A stretch of 12,481 nucleotides of DNA, taken from the NCBI GenBank assembly GCA_014896635.1, contig JADBKA010000131.1, positions 1 through 12,481 on the forward strand, given 5' to 3'. The position numbers and the translations under genes are program-made. Of the stretch, positions 6,971-12,481 are shown one piece after another; position 1 is the stretch's first letter; each line of letters starts with the position of its first letter. The notes below the pieces were generated by a model. It was not told the origin of the DNA, made no database searches, and saw nothing but the letters and a program-made list of their open reading frames with translations. This stretch comes from Ktedonobacteraceae bacterium (GTDB lineage: Bacteria > Chloroflexota > Ktedonobacteria > Ktedonobacterales > Ktedonobacteraceae).

Positions 6971-8041
6971 TTCCGCGCAGAGGAAAAGAAGGCTGGCCTG
7001 ATCGGCGTCAATGGTGCGGGGAAAAGCTCACTGCTCAAAATTATTGCCGGTCTACAAGATGCTGACAGCGGGACGGTGCTTTTGCCAGGGAGTTACGGCT
7101 ATCTCGCGCAGGACGTCGCGCACGAAGGAACAGTGAGCAATGGGGCAACAGTGCGCGATTTCATTTTGAGCAGTACCGGCCTGGACCGGGCTGTTCACAG
7201 CTACGAAACGCTGGCGGGTCAAATGGCAAAGGCATCGGGCGGAGAATTGCAAAGACTCCTGCAACACTTTGCCCAGGCGCAGGATACTCTGGAACGCCTG
7301 GGTTACTACGATGCAGAGGCTCGCAGCGAACAACTGATCGCCGGGCTGAACCTGAACGGGGTGACGCTGGATCGCCCCGTCAGCACCTTGAGCGGTGGAC
7401 AAAAAACCAGGCTCGCACTCGCACGTCTGCTCTTTCAGTCGCCTGATCTGCTTTTGCTCGACGAGCCAACGAACTTTCTGGACGTAGAGGCCACCGCCTG
7501 GTTGATGGAATTTCTCGCAAGCTATCGCGGCGCGATCTTGATCATTTCGCATGATCTGGACTTGCTTGATCGCAGCATCAATAAGGTTTTGCGTCTCAAT
7601 GAGTTTACACACAAACTCGAAGAGTATCTCGGTACCTACTCCAGTTACCTGAAGACGACGGGCGATGCTCTTGCTTTGATGGAGCGCACGAAAAAATTTC
7701 AAGAACGGGAAATTACTCGCCTGCGCCAGACTTCGCAGAAATTACGCAAGTATGGTGCATCGCGTGTGCGCCAGCGCATCTCCATCGACAGGCGCATCGC
7801 AACCCTGGAAGCCAGTCTGCCACAATTGCCGCAGGACAGCCGGCGCATCAAAATCGACTTTCGGGTGCGCTACCCAAGCGAACGCATTGTGCTCCTGGCC
7901 GAGAATCTCACCAGGTATTATGGTGAGAAAGAGATTTTTCGCAACATTAGTTTTCAGCTTGAGCGTGGGCAACGACTGGTCGTGGTAGGGAGGACGCTCT
8001 GCCTGCTCCTTTTGCAAATATCCTATAAAAATATCCTATAA
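6971..8041 (+). pseudogene. ABC-F family ATPase relic, truncated at both ends
   Basis: ABC-F proteins are soluble tandem-ATPase translation factors. Some protect ribosomes from antibiotics. Here recognisable sequence starts abruptly in NBD1 at about 6971 (FRAEEKKAGLIG), directly followed by a Walker A GVNGAGKSS at 7004. The frame is open upstream only to a TAG at 6926, and no ATG, GTG or TTG occurs before a GTG at 7076, which lies after Walker A. About 30 N-terminal residues are missing. NBD1 then continues with LSGGQ (7388-7402), Walker B LLLLDEP (from 7448) and the ISHDLDLLD switch region. The charged helical linker (about 7600-7830) and the beginning of NBD2 (ENLTRYYGEKEIFRNISFQL) are intact. 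Homology stops at LVVVG (7990), exactly where the second Walker A should follow. The frame then ends in 16 unrelated residues and a TAA at 8039. About 180-200 residues of NBD2 are lost. It is probably not functional. Confidence 0.85.
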
Positions 8042-8042
8042 T
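8012..8042 (+). promoter_or_regulatory. Candidate promoter for the P450 gene
   Basis: A perfect TATAAT lies at 8037-8042. The best -35 is TTGCAA (8012-8017) with a long 19-bp spacer. The predicted start is near 8049, giving a leader of about 47 bases before the GTG at 8096. The -10 lies in the tandem repeat, so transcription may depend on a repeat-binding regulator. Confidence 0.45.
8016..8041 (+). repeat. 13-bp perfect tandem direct repeat
   Basis: AAATATCCTATAA occurs twice without a gap, at 8016-8028 and 8029-8041. The second copy supplies most of the TATAAT -10 box of the P450 gene (8037-8042). The repeat begins shortly after the point where ABC-F homology ends. It could be a pair of regulator half-sites or a recent local duplication. 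Confidence 0.85.
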
Positions 8043-8095
8043 TAGGAGTGAGAAAGAGTAACGTTAATCGCTTGCAGAGGAGAAGGGAGAGTATC

Positions 8096-9319
8096 GTGCA
8101 AAATCGTTCGCAAATCAGCCTGATGGATGCGCTCAATCCTGAACATCTTGCCAATCCTTATCCCATTTATCACCACCTGCGTGCGGAAGATCCTGTACGC
8201 TGGGACGAAGGGACAAATAGCTGGGTGATCACCGGCTATACAGAGGTACTCTCGGCCCTGCGCGATAACCGGCTCTCGGCGGCACGTTTCTTCATAGACA
8301 CCACGTGGTTCCCCGAAGAAGTACGCGATACCCTCAAGCCTGTGACACTAGCACTAACCCGGCAGATACTCTTCCTGGACCCGCCTGACCATACGCGCCT
8401 GCGTGGCCTGGTTGCGAAAGCCTTTACCCCGCGCGTGCTCGAAAGCCTGCGTCCCCGCATTCAGGGCATCGTCGATCAGTTGCTCGATGCCGTGCAAAAG
8501 CAGGGACAGATGGACCTGATGCGCGATTTCGCCTATCCACTGCCCGCCATCGTGATCGCCGAATTACTCGGTGTGCCACCAGAGGACCGTGAACAGTTTA
8601 TCGCATGGACAGGCAGCTTCGGAACGCTGCTCGGCGAGAGCAACCTCACGATGGAAGGGGCAATCCAGGCGTTACTAGGAGTGGCCGAGTTTATCGAATA
8701 CTTCCGCAAGACGATTGCCCAACGCCGTACAGCTCCTAAAGATGATTTCTTGCAGGATTTGATCGCTACCGAAGAGCAGGGGGATAGGCTCACTGAAGAA
8801 GAACTGCTTGCCAACTGCGTCCTGTTGCTCGCGGCAGGGCATGGCACAACCACGCACCTGCTCGGCAACGGCATGCTCGCGCTGCTCACCCATCCCGACC
8901 AGTTACAGGCACTGCGCGATCATCCTGCCATGATCTCACTGGCAGTGATGGAGTTGCTACGCTATGAGAGCCCAGTTCAGTTGACCTCGCGGCTGGCGAA
9001 AGAGAATATACAGATTGGTGGCAAACAGATCAGCGCCGGGCAGGAGATCCTGCTCTGCCTGGGGGCAGCCAACAGAGACCCGGCCCAGTTTGACGAACCG
9101 GACCGGCTCAACCTGAGTCGGCAGGAGAATCGCCATCTCGCGTTCGGGCAGGGCATCCACTACTGCCTGGGCGCACCGCTGGCACGACTCGAAGCGGAAA
9201 TCGCTTTCAATACGCTTGTGAAGCGACTCCATGCACCACGCCTGCAAACAGGCGAACTGGAATGGACGAAAAGCCTGGTTTTTCGCGGCCTGTTCTCGCT
9301 TCCCATCGCATTTGAGTAG
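8096..9319 (+). CDS. Cytochrome P450 (bacterial soluble type, CYP107-like)
   Basis: This is a haem-thiolate mono-oxygenase of 407 residues, complete and of normal length, with no membrane anchor, hence cytoplasmic. Motifs using the GTG start at 8096: N-terminal NPYPIYHHLRAEDPVRW, the C-helix region DPPDHTRLRGLVAKAFTPR, I-helix LLAAGHGTTTHLLGNG with AGHGTT at 247-252, ExxR as ELLR (286-289), and the haem loop FGQGIHYCLG with the ligand cysteine at 357. In the I-helix the acidic residue usual before the threonine pair (AGHETT) is glycine. In other P450s that acid helps deliver protons to oxygen, so activity or mechanism may be altered. The GTG at 8096 has AGGAGAAGGGAG just before it. An earlier in-frame GTG at 8048 would overlap the promoter. 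No ferredoxin or reductase gene is adjacent. The substrate is unknown. Confidence 0.93.
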   Translation: MQNRSQISLMDALNPEHLANPYPIYHHLRAEDPVRWDEGTNSWVITGYTEVLSALRDNRLSAARFFIDTTWFPEEVRDTLKPVTLALTRQILFLDPPDHTRLRGLVAKAFTPRVLESLRPRIQGIVDQLLDAVQKQGQMDLMRDFAYPLPAIVIAELLGVPPEDREQFIAWTGSFGTLLGESNLTMEGAIQALLGVAEFIEYFRKTIAQRRTAPKDDFLQDLIATEEQGDRLTEEELLANCVLLLAAGHGTTTHLLGNGMLALLTHPDQLQALRDHPAMISLAVMELLRYESPVQLTSRLAKENIQIGGKQISAGQEILLCLGAANRDPAQFDEPDRLNLSRQENRHLAFGQGIHYCLGAPLARLEAEIAFNTLVKRLHAPRLQTGELEWTKSLVFRGLFSLPIAFE

Positions 9320-9459
9320 AAAACGGTGAGAGCGGTATCCTCAGGCGCTTCTCGTTCGTCTGTATAGACAGGCGGGAACTCTTCGGTCAGACGAACCGCT
9401 GGTAACCCACCCGCTTCAATGGCTTTCTTTTCGCCGGGACTAAGACGCTGAAACTTATT
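9320..9459 (-). pseudogene. Possible gene fragment on the minus strand, unrecognised
   Basis: On the minus strand, between two plus-strand genes, an open stretch reads with a strikingly protein-like composition, for example LSPGEKKAIEAGGLPAVRLT and EEFPPVYTDEREAPEDTALT. The plus strand here is not coding, so this is not the shadow of a known gene. The frame runs on into the antisense of the P450 3' end and has no convincing ribosome site; its nearest ATG is at 9501, inside the permease gene. I do not recognise the family. It may be the remains of a gene broken by rearrangement, or chance. Confidence 0.25.
9331..9400. repeat. Structured region between the P450 and permease genes
   Basis: A 9-bp perfect inverted repeat, GTTCGTCTG (9354-9362) with CAGACGAAC (9388-9396), encloses a 25-base loop. 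A second pair, AGCGGT (9331-9336) with ACCGCT (9395-9400), surrounds it and overlaps it by two bases. No T-run follows, so a classic intrinsic terminator is unlikely. The region may mark the end of the P450 transcript or be a binding site. Confidence 0.4.
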
Positions 9460-9485
9460 GAAAAAAACTGTCAGGAAGAGATTAT

Positions 9486-10361
9486 ATGAGTTTTCTCGCA
9501 CTGCTCACCAAAGAGCTACGTTCGCGTATGCGCCGCGAGCGTACCGTCTGGCTGATGGTCGTCTATATTGCTCTGCTAGGACTGGCGGGCTGGCTGGTGC
9601 TCCAGACAGCGAATGTCCCTGCCACCAGCAATACACTAAGCATGGTCGGCGGTATCCTTTATTATGTTCTTGCCATGCTGCAACTCTTTCTGATCATCTT
9701 TATCACGCCAGCATTTACCGCTACAGCCGTCAATGGAGAGAAAGAGCGTCAGACGTTTGACCTGCTACTCTGCTCACAGCTTACAGGGCTTGGCCTGATC
9801 GCGGGCAAACTGCTAGCCGGTATGGTCAACGCACTCCTGCTCATCGCTTCTTCTGTGCCACTCTTCAGCTTATTGCTCTTCTTCGGCGGGGTCTCACCAA
9901 CACAACTGCTGGCGGTTCTGCTCATCTACATCGTCACGACTCTGTTCATAGGGAATCTGGGGCTATTCAGTTCAGTGATCATCAAGCGCCCGGCCATCTC
10001 TACCGCTCTCACCTACGTCATCACGCTTTTCTGGCTTGGCTTTCCGCTGGCTATCAGCACCCTGTGGTATCCGCTGACCAGGCGCTCTCCCACATCCAGC
10101 GAGCTTTTCTTCATTCTCGCATGGAATCCTTTCGCTGCTGTCGTCAGCCTTGATCCCTCAACTGGCTCGTCGATGTTACTTCGTATCAGCAACACACTCT
10201 CTCTTCCACTCTGGATTGGCTATACGGTCATAGATCTGGCTATCGCTATCATCTTTTTCATCGTCAGTGCCGCCCTGGCACGGCCCTACTTTCCTAAGAT
10301 AGCGCCAGCGCCGATTAAAGGAAAAAAGGAGATGCACAAAGGAGTCGAAGTCACAGCTTGA
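9486..10361 (+). CDS. ABC-2 type transporter permease
   Basis: This is a membrane subunit of an ABC exporter, 291 residues with about six hydrophobic segments (roughly 21-40, 51-77, 108-133, 139-165, 169-191 and 237-265). A cytoplasmic N-terminus LTKELRSRMRRERT is followed by TM1. The loop after TM2 contains NGEKERQTFDLLLCSQLT (83-100), the characteristic ABC-2 motif that contacts the ATPase. The short basic tail carries PIKGKKEMHKG. The ATG at 9486 has AGGAAGAG (9473-9480) with a 5-base spacer. Such permeases normally sit next to their ATP-binding subunit, but none is found on either side: the 166 bp upstream hold no ATPase and downstream is the long hflX leader. The partner may be encoded elsewhere or have been lost. 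Substrate unknown. Confidence 0.85.
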   Translation: MSFLALLTKELRSRMRRERTVWLMVVYIALLGLAGWLVLQTANVPATSNTLSMVGGILYYVLAMLQLFLIIFITPAFTATAVNGEKERQTFDLLLCSQLTGLGLIAGKLLAGMVNALLLIASSVPLFSLLLFFGGVSPTQLLAVLLIYIVTTLFIGNLGLFSSVIIKRPAISTALTYVITLFWLGFPLAISTLWYPLTRRSPTSSELFFILAWNPFAAVVSLDPSTGSSMLLRISNTLSLPLWIGYTVIDLAIAIIFFIVSAALARPYFPKIAPAPIKGKKEMHKGVEVTA

Positions 10362-10386
10362 TTTTTCCAGTGAATTCGTGTAAACT
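10358..10386 (+). promoter_or_regulatory. Weak candidate promoter for the hflX leader transcript
   Basis: TTGATT (10358-10363, overlapping the permease stop codon), a 17-bp spacer, then TAAACT (10381-10386). Each box matches consensus at four of six positions. If used, transcription would start near 10393 and give a leader of about 495 bases. A closer alternative -10 is TACAAT (10852-10857), but it lacks a -35. Confidence 0.3.
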
Positions 10387-10463
10387 AGGAGAGTCGAAAA
10401 GTAGGATTCAGCCAGTATACATTACTACCTCATACCACACATACCAGAGGAGGAGAGCAAGCA

Positions 10464-10490
10464 GTGATTCGCGTGATAGGTTTCAAGTAA
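10464..10490 (+). CDS. Possible leader peptide MIRVIGFK upstream of hflX
   Basis: A GTG start (10464), seven further codons and a TAA stop encode MIRVIGFK. A strong Shine-Dalgarno, AGGAGGAG (10448-10455), lies 8 bases upstream; this is one of the best ribosome sites in the window outside known genes. The 3' end of the ORF lies in the 5' arm of a hairpin (AGGTT 10478-10482 with AACCT 10489-10493), whose 3' arm contains part of the stop codon. A role as a translation sensor for hflX is inference; the distance to hflX, about 400 bases, is large. Confidence 0.35.
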   Translation: MIRVIGFK

Positions 10491-10509
10491 CCTGTGCCAG
10501 GCTCCAGGT
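10476..10509 (+). promoter_or_regulatory. Mutually exclusive short hairpins over the leader ORF end
   Basis: ATAGGTT (10476-10482) can pair with AACCTGT (10489-10495) around TCAAGT, with one T-G pair. The same AACCTG segment can instead pair, as ACCTG (10490-10494), with CAGGT (10505-10509), or as CCTG (10491-10494) with CAGG (10498-10501). The stems are short and could be chance, but the layout resembles a ribosome-controlled switch. Confidence 0.25.
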
Positions 10510-10888
10510 GCATGCAGATGTCTTCTTTCGCTTCCTGCCAGGTAGAGCAACTGCTACGGCAATGACTCCATCAGTTGAAAGAGAGAGAAAGAAGCACATG
10601 CTGGCGACGGTACATGGCGAAGAAAGCTATCATTTGCAGAGGAATCACACAACTTGCACTCTCTCTTACCATAACTGCAAGCAACTCCGTCTGCTAACGT
10701 TATAGCCGCCTCACCAGCATTATGCAGGAGTACCAGCCTGATGCCCGTTCTACACATTCAACAGATTTCAGAGAGATCGGGGCATTTCTGTCCTGCTCAA
10801 CCACAGTGGATCGAAAAACGACCGGTCTTCCACATTTCTATGGTATTAGCATACAATACAGTCAGGTTAAAAATATAAGGAGTTGGTT

Positions 10889-12244
10889 TTGCCCGAACGA
10901 TATATTCCCGCTCATGGGAGAAACGAAGAACGGCCCATGCAGGGTCTGCTGGCAGAGGCGCCAGAACGGGCGATTCTGGTGGGCGTCGAGATATTCGAGA
11001 ACGACTGGCCGGTGGATGAGTCGCTGGAGGAACTGGCCCAACTGGCAACAACGGCAGGCGTCCAGTGTGTTGATCGTCTCGTACAACGCCTGGCGCATCC
11101 CCATCCCGCTACGGTGCTCGGTTCCGGCAAGGTAACAGAACTGGCGGATCTGGTGCGTTTCCACAATTGTGATGCCGTCATTTTCGACCTGGAACTGAAA
11201 CCAAATCAGCATCGCAACCTGGAGCGCGAACTCGCAGTGCAGGTACTGGACCGGACAGCGCTCATCCTGATCATTTTCGGGCAGCGCGCTCGCACCCGCG
11301 AAGGACGCTTGCAGGTCGAACTGGCTCAGATCGAGTACGACCTGCCGCGCCTGACTCGGCAGTGGTCGCACCTCTCGCGCCAGCGTGGCAGCGTCAACCA
11401 GCGTGGCGAAGGTGAGAAACAGATCGAAGTTGACCGCCGCCTGCTGCGCCGGCAGAAGGATCAGCTTGAGGAAGAACTGGAACTGGTACGCACACAGCGG
11501 CAACTCCACCGCGAGCGCCGCAAGAGCGCCGGCCCGCCGGTCGTTTCCCTGGTAGGCTATACCAACGCCGGCAAGTCAACACTGCTCAACCGGCTCTCCA
11601 ACGCCCAGACGCTGGCCGAGAACAGACTTTTCGCCACGCTCGATCCTACTACCCGCCGCGTACGGCTACCCGGCGGCCAGGAGATCCTGCTGACCGATAC
11701 TGTCGGTTTTGTCCAGCGCCTGCCTACGACGCTGGTCGCCGCCTTTCGCGCCACACTGGAAGAGGTGGCCGAGGCCGATCTGCTTATTCACGTGGTCGAT
11801 GCTTCACATCCCCACTTCCAGCGCCAGGTGACAGCCGTCGAGCAGACGTTGGAAGAGATCGGAGCCGGCGGACTGCCGATGATTGTAGCACTCAACAAGA
11901 GTGACCTGCTGCCCCCCGGCACACAGATTCAGTTGCAGGGCCTGACCGCACAATTCCCTGCGGTCCAGGTGTCAGCAGCAGAGGGGAGCGGTATCGACGC
12001 TCTGCTGTGCAGTATTGCTGAGATGCTCACACGACAGTTTGTCGCGCTTGATGTGCTCATCCCTTATGAGCATGGCGATCTGGTAGCCCTGTTTCATCGC
12101 TTCGGCACGATAGAAAACGAGCAGTACGAACCGGCAGGCACCCACCTGCGTGGTTACATGCCCGCCGGCCATAGTGGCCCTTTCCAGCCTTTCCAGATGA
12201 TCAAGGCCAAAAAGAGCCACGCCCGCGCCCGCCTGGCGTTGTGA
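10889..12244 (+). CDS. hflX: HflX-type ribosome-associated GTPase
   Basis: HflX splits stalled or stressed 70S ribosomes and in some bacteria contributes to macrolide-lincosamide resistance. It is cytoplasmic. The protein has 451 residues using the TTG at 10889. The N-terminal HflX domain shows VLGSGKVTELADLV (about 76-89) and LILIIFGQRARTREGRLQVE (126-145). The helical linker contains RGEGEKQIEVDRRLL, where most homologues have RGPGETQLE; this is a small departure in a conserved, ribosome-facing stretch. The GTPase domain has G1 GYTNAGKST (223-231), G2 FATLDPTTR, G3 DTVGFVQRLP (270-279), G4 NKSD (336-339) and G5 SAAEG (362-366). A short C-terminal domain ends at residue 451. AAGGAG (10877-10882) is 6 bases before TTG 10889. 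TTG 10883 has no spacer, and ATG 10937 has no good ribosome site. It is monocistronic by the flanking leader and terminators. Confidence 0.93.
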   Translation: MPERYIPAHGRNEERPMQGLLAEAPERAILVGVEIFENDWPVDESLEELAQLATTAGVQCVDRLVQRLAHPHPATVLGSGKVTELADLVRFHNCDAVIFDLELKPNQHRNLERELAVQVLDRTALILIIFGQRARTREGRLQVELAQIEYDLPRLTRQWSHLSRQRGSVNQRGEGEKQIEVDRRLLRRQKDQLEEELELVRTQRQLHRERRKSAGPPVVSLVGYTNAGKSTLLNRLSNAQTLAENRLFATLDPTTRRVRLPGGQEILLTDTVGFVQRLPTTLVAAFRATLEEVAEADLLIHVVDASHPHFQRQVTAVEQTLEEIGAGGLPMIVALNKSDLLPPGTQIQLQGLTAQFPAVQVSAAEGSGIDALLCSIAEMLTRQFVALDVLIPYEHGDLVALFHRFGTIENEQYEPAGTHLRGYMPAGHSGPFQPFQMIKAKKSHARARLAL

Positions 12245-12249
12245 TAACC

Positions 12250-12307
12250 GGGCGCCCCAAGAGCGCCCTGGGAAACCGGGTAGGTAAGTATTGTCACCCG
12301 GTTTCCC
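12250..12307 (+). terminator. Tandem hairpins after hflX, probable terminator
   Basis: The first hairpin is GGGCGC (12250-12255) with GCGCCC (12263-12268). The second is a 12-bp perfect stem, GGGAAACCGGGT (12270-12281) with ACCCGGTTTCCC (12296-12307) around a 14-base loop. It is followed by TTT, CCCCATG and TTTTCTCT, which is only a modest T-tract. They start 5 bases after the hflX stop codon. Confidence 0.75.
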
Positions 12308-12342
12308 TTTCCCCATGTTTTCTCTATTTATCTTTACATCTC

Positions 12343-12371
12343 TTGACAAAACATCATGCGTCCGCTATATT
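12343..12371 (+). promoter_or_regulatory. Consensus sigma-70 promoter reading out of the window
   Basis: TTGACA (12343-12348), a 17-bp spacer and TATATT (12366-12371). The predicted transcription start is near 12378. The transcript contains a strong Shine-Dalgarno AAGGAGG (12405-12411), but no ATG, GTG or TTG follows before the window ends. Confidence 0.75.
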
Positions 12372-12481
12372 TATACTAGCATTGACCTGCTTTACACTGT
12401 TTGTAAGGAGGAAAATCGAGAAGCACGGGCTGCTCACCCCTGCACGAGGTAATCGTCATCTCCCTCACCTCACCACGTAAA
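12372..12481 (+). other. Leader of an out-of-window transcript, no start codon seen
   Basis: Downstream of the promoter, AAGGAGG at 12405-12411 is followed by a stretch without standard start codons. The only near-start at short spacing is ATC at 12415, which opens a 22-codon frame ending in TAA at 12478-12480. This is more likely untranslated leader than a gene. Confidence 0.4.

Larger units (their letters stand above)
10362..10888. other. 527-bp region without a supported protein gene (hflX leader)
   Basis: No open frame here has both a ribosome site and protein-like composition. The longest plus-strand frame (10358-10705) is low-complexity, with no Shine-Dalgarno. Contents seen: a weak promoter at the left edge, a nine-codon upstream ORF at 10464, small competing hairpins at 10476-10509, a 9-bp purine/pyrimidine stem (AAGAGAGAG at 10579-10587 with CTCTCTCTT at 10659-10667), an 8-bp palindrome GACCGGTC at 10820-10827, and a good ribosome site just before hflX. 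There is no T-rich terminator, no tRNA and no riboswitch class that I recognise. Confidence 0.6.

Noticed and set aside
7076..8041. ABC-F fragment as a functional gene starting at GTG 7076
   Set aside because: This start lies after the first Walker A, so the product would lack both ATP-binding P-loops; there is also no Shine-Dalgarno before it.
10441..10560. Possible tRNA or riboswitch in the hflX leader
   Set aside because: No cloverleaf, TTCGA-type loop or known riboswitch core could be traced; only short stems are present.
10358..10705. 115-codon plus-strand frame after the permease gene
   Set aside because: Its composition is not protein-like, with runs such as RERERKK and many His/Cys/Thr residues; there is no ribosome site and no family resemblance.

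Overview
The window looks like chromosomal DNA of a moderately GC-rich bacterium. It is most likely Chloroflexota, possibly a Ktedonobacteria-like lineage. That is inference from gene content: two lipobox lipoproteins with Ser/Thr/Pro-rich linkers, a GH99-like lipoprotein, F420/PPOX-type and P450 enzymes, and long gaps with consensus sigma-70 promoters. No rRNA, tRNA, CRISPR array or complete mobile element was seen.

Left third (1-4666): a branched-chain-amino-acid-type (HAAT family) ABC importer. The minus strand carries livH, livM, livG and livF in that order, with livF cut by the window edge. The plus strand carries the divergent substrate-binding lipoprotein. The 221-bp gap between livH and the binding-protein gene holds two overlapping, face-to-face promoter candidates under one 29-bp near-perfect palindrome, so one regulator could control the importer and its receptor together.

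Middle (4667-6932): a small flavin/F420 PPOX-fold enzyme (minus strand) is divergent from an HxlR-family regulator (plus strand). Two adjacent inverted repeats sit at the regulator's promoter. Next is a secreted lipoprotein with a GH99-like glycosidase domain that keeps the catalytic E-x-x-E motif.

Middle to right (6933-10361): an ABC-F ATPase relic has lost its start and almost all of its second nucleotide-binding domain, with both breaks close to a Walker A motif. It is followed by a 13-bp perfect tandem repeat that overlaps the -10 box of a complete cytochrome P450 gene. A structured gap follows, with a 9-bp perfect stem and a protein-like stretch on the opposite strand, and then an ABC-2 permease with no ATPase beside it.

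Right end (10362-12481): a 527-bp non-coding leader with a very short, well-primed upstream ORF precedes a complete hflX ribosome-associated GTPase gene. Two hairpins end that gene. A consensus promoter then fires out of the window. Its transcript carries a strong Shine-Dalgarno but no normal start codon before the edge.

No new multi-gene system can be claimed. The parts most worth a second look are the shared operator of the liv divergon, the doubly truncated ABC-F relic, the hflX leader and the unexplained 9320-9459 stretch.
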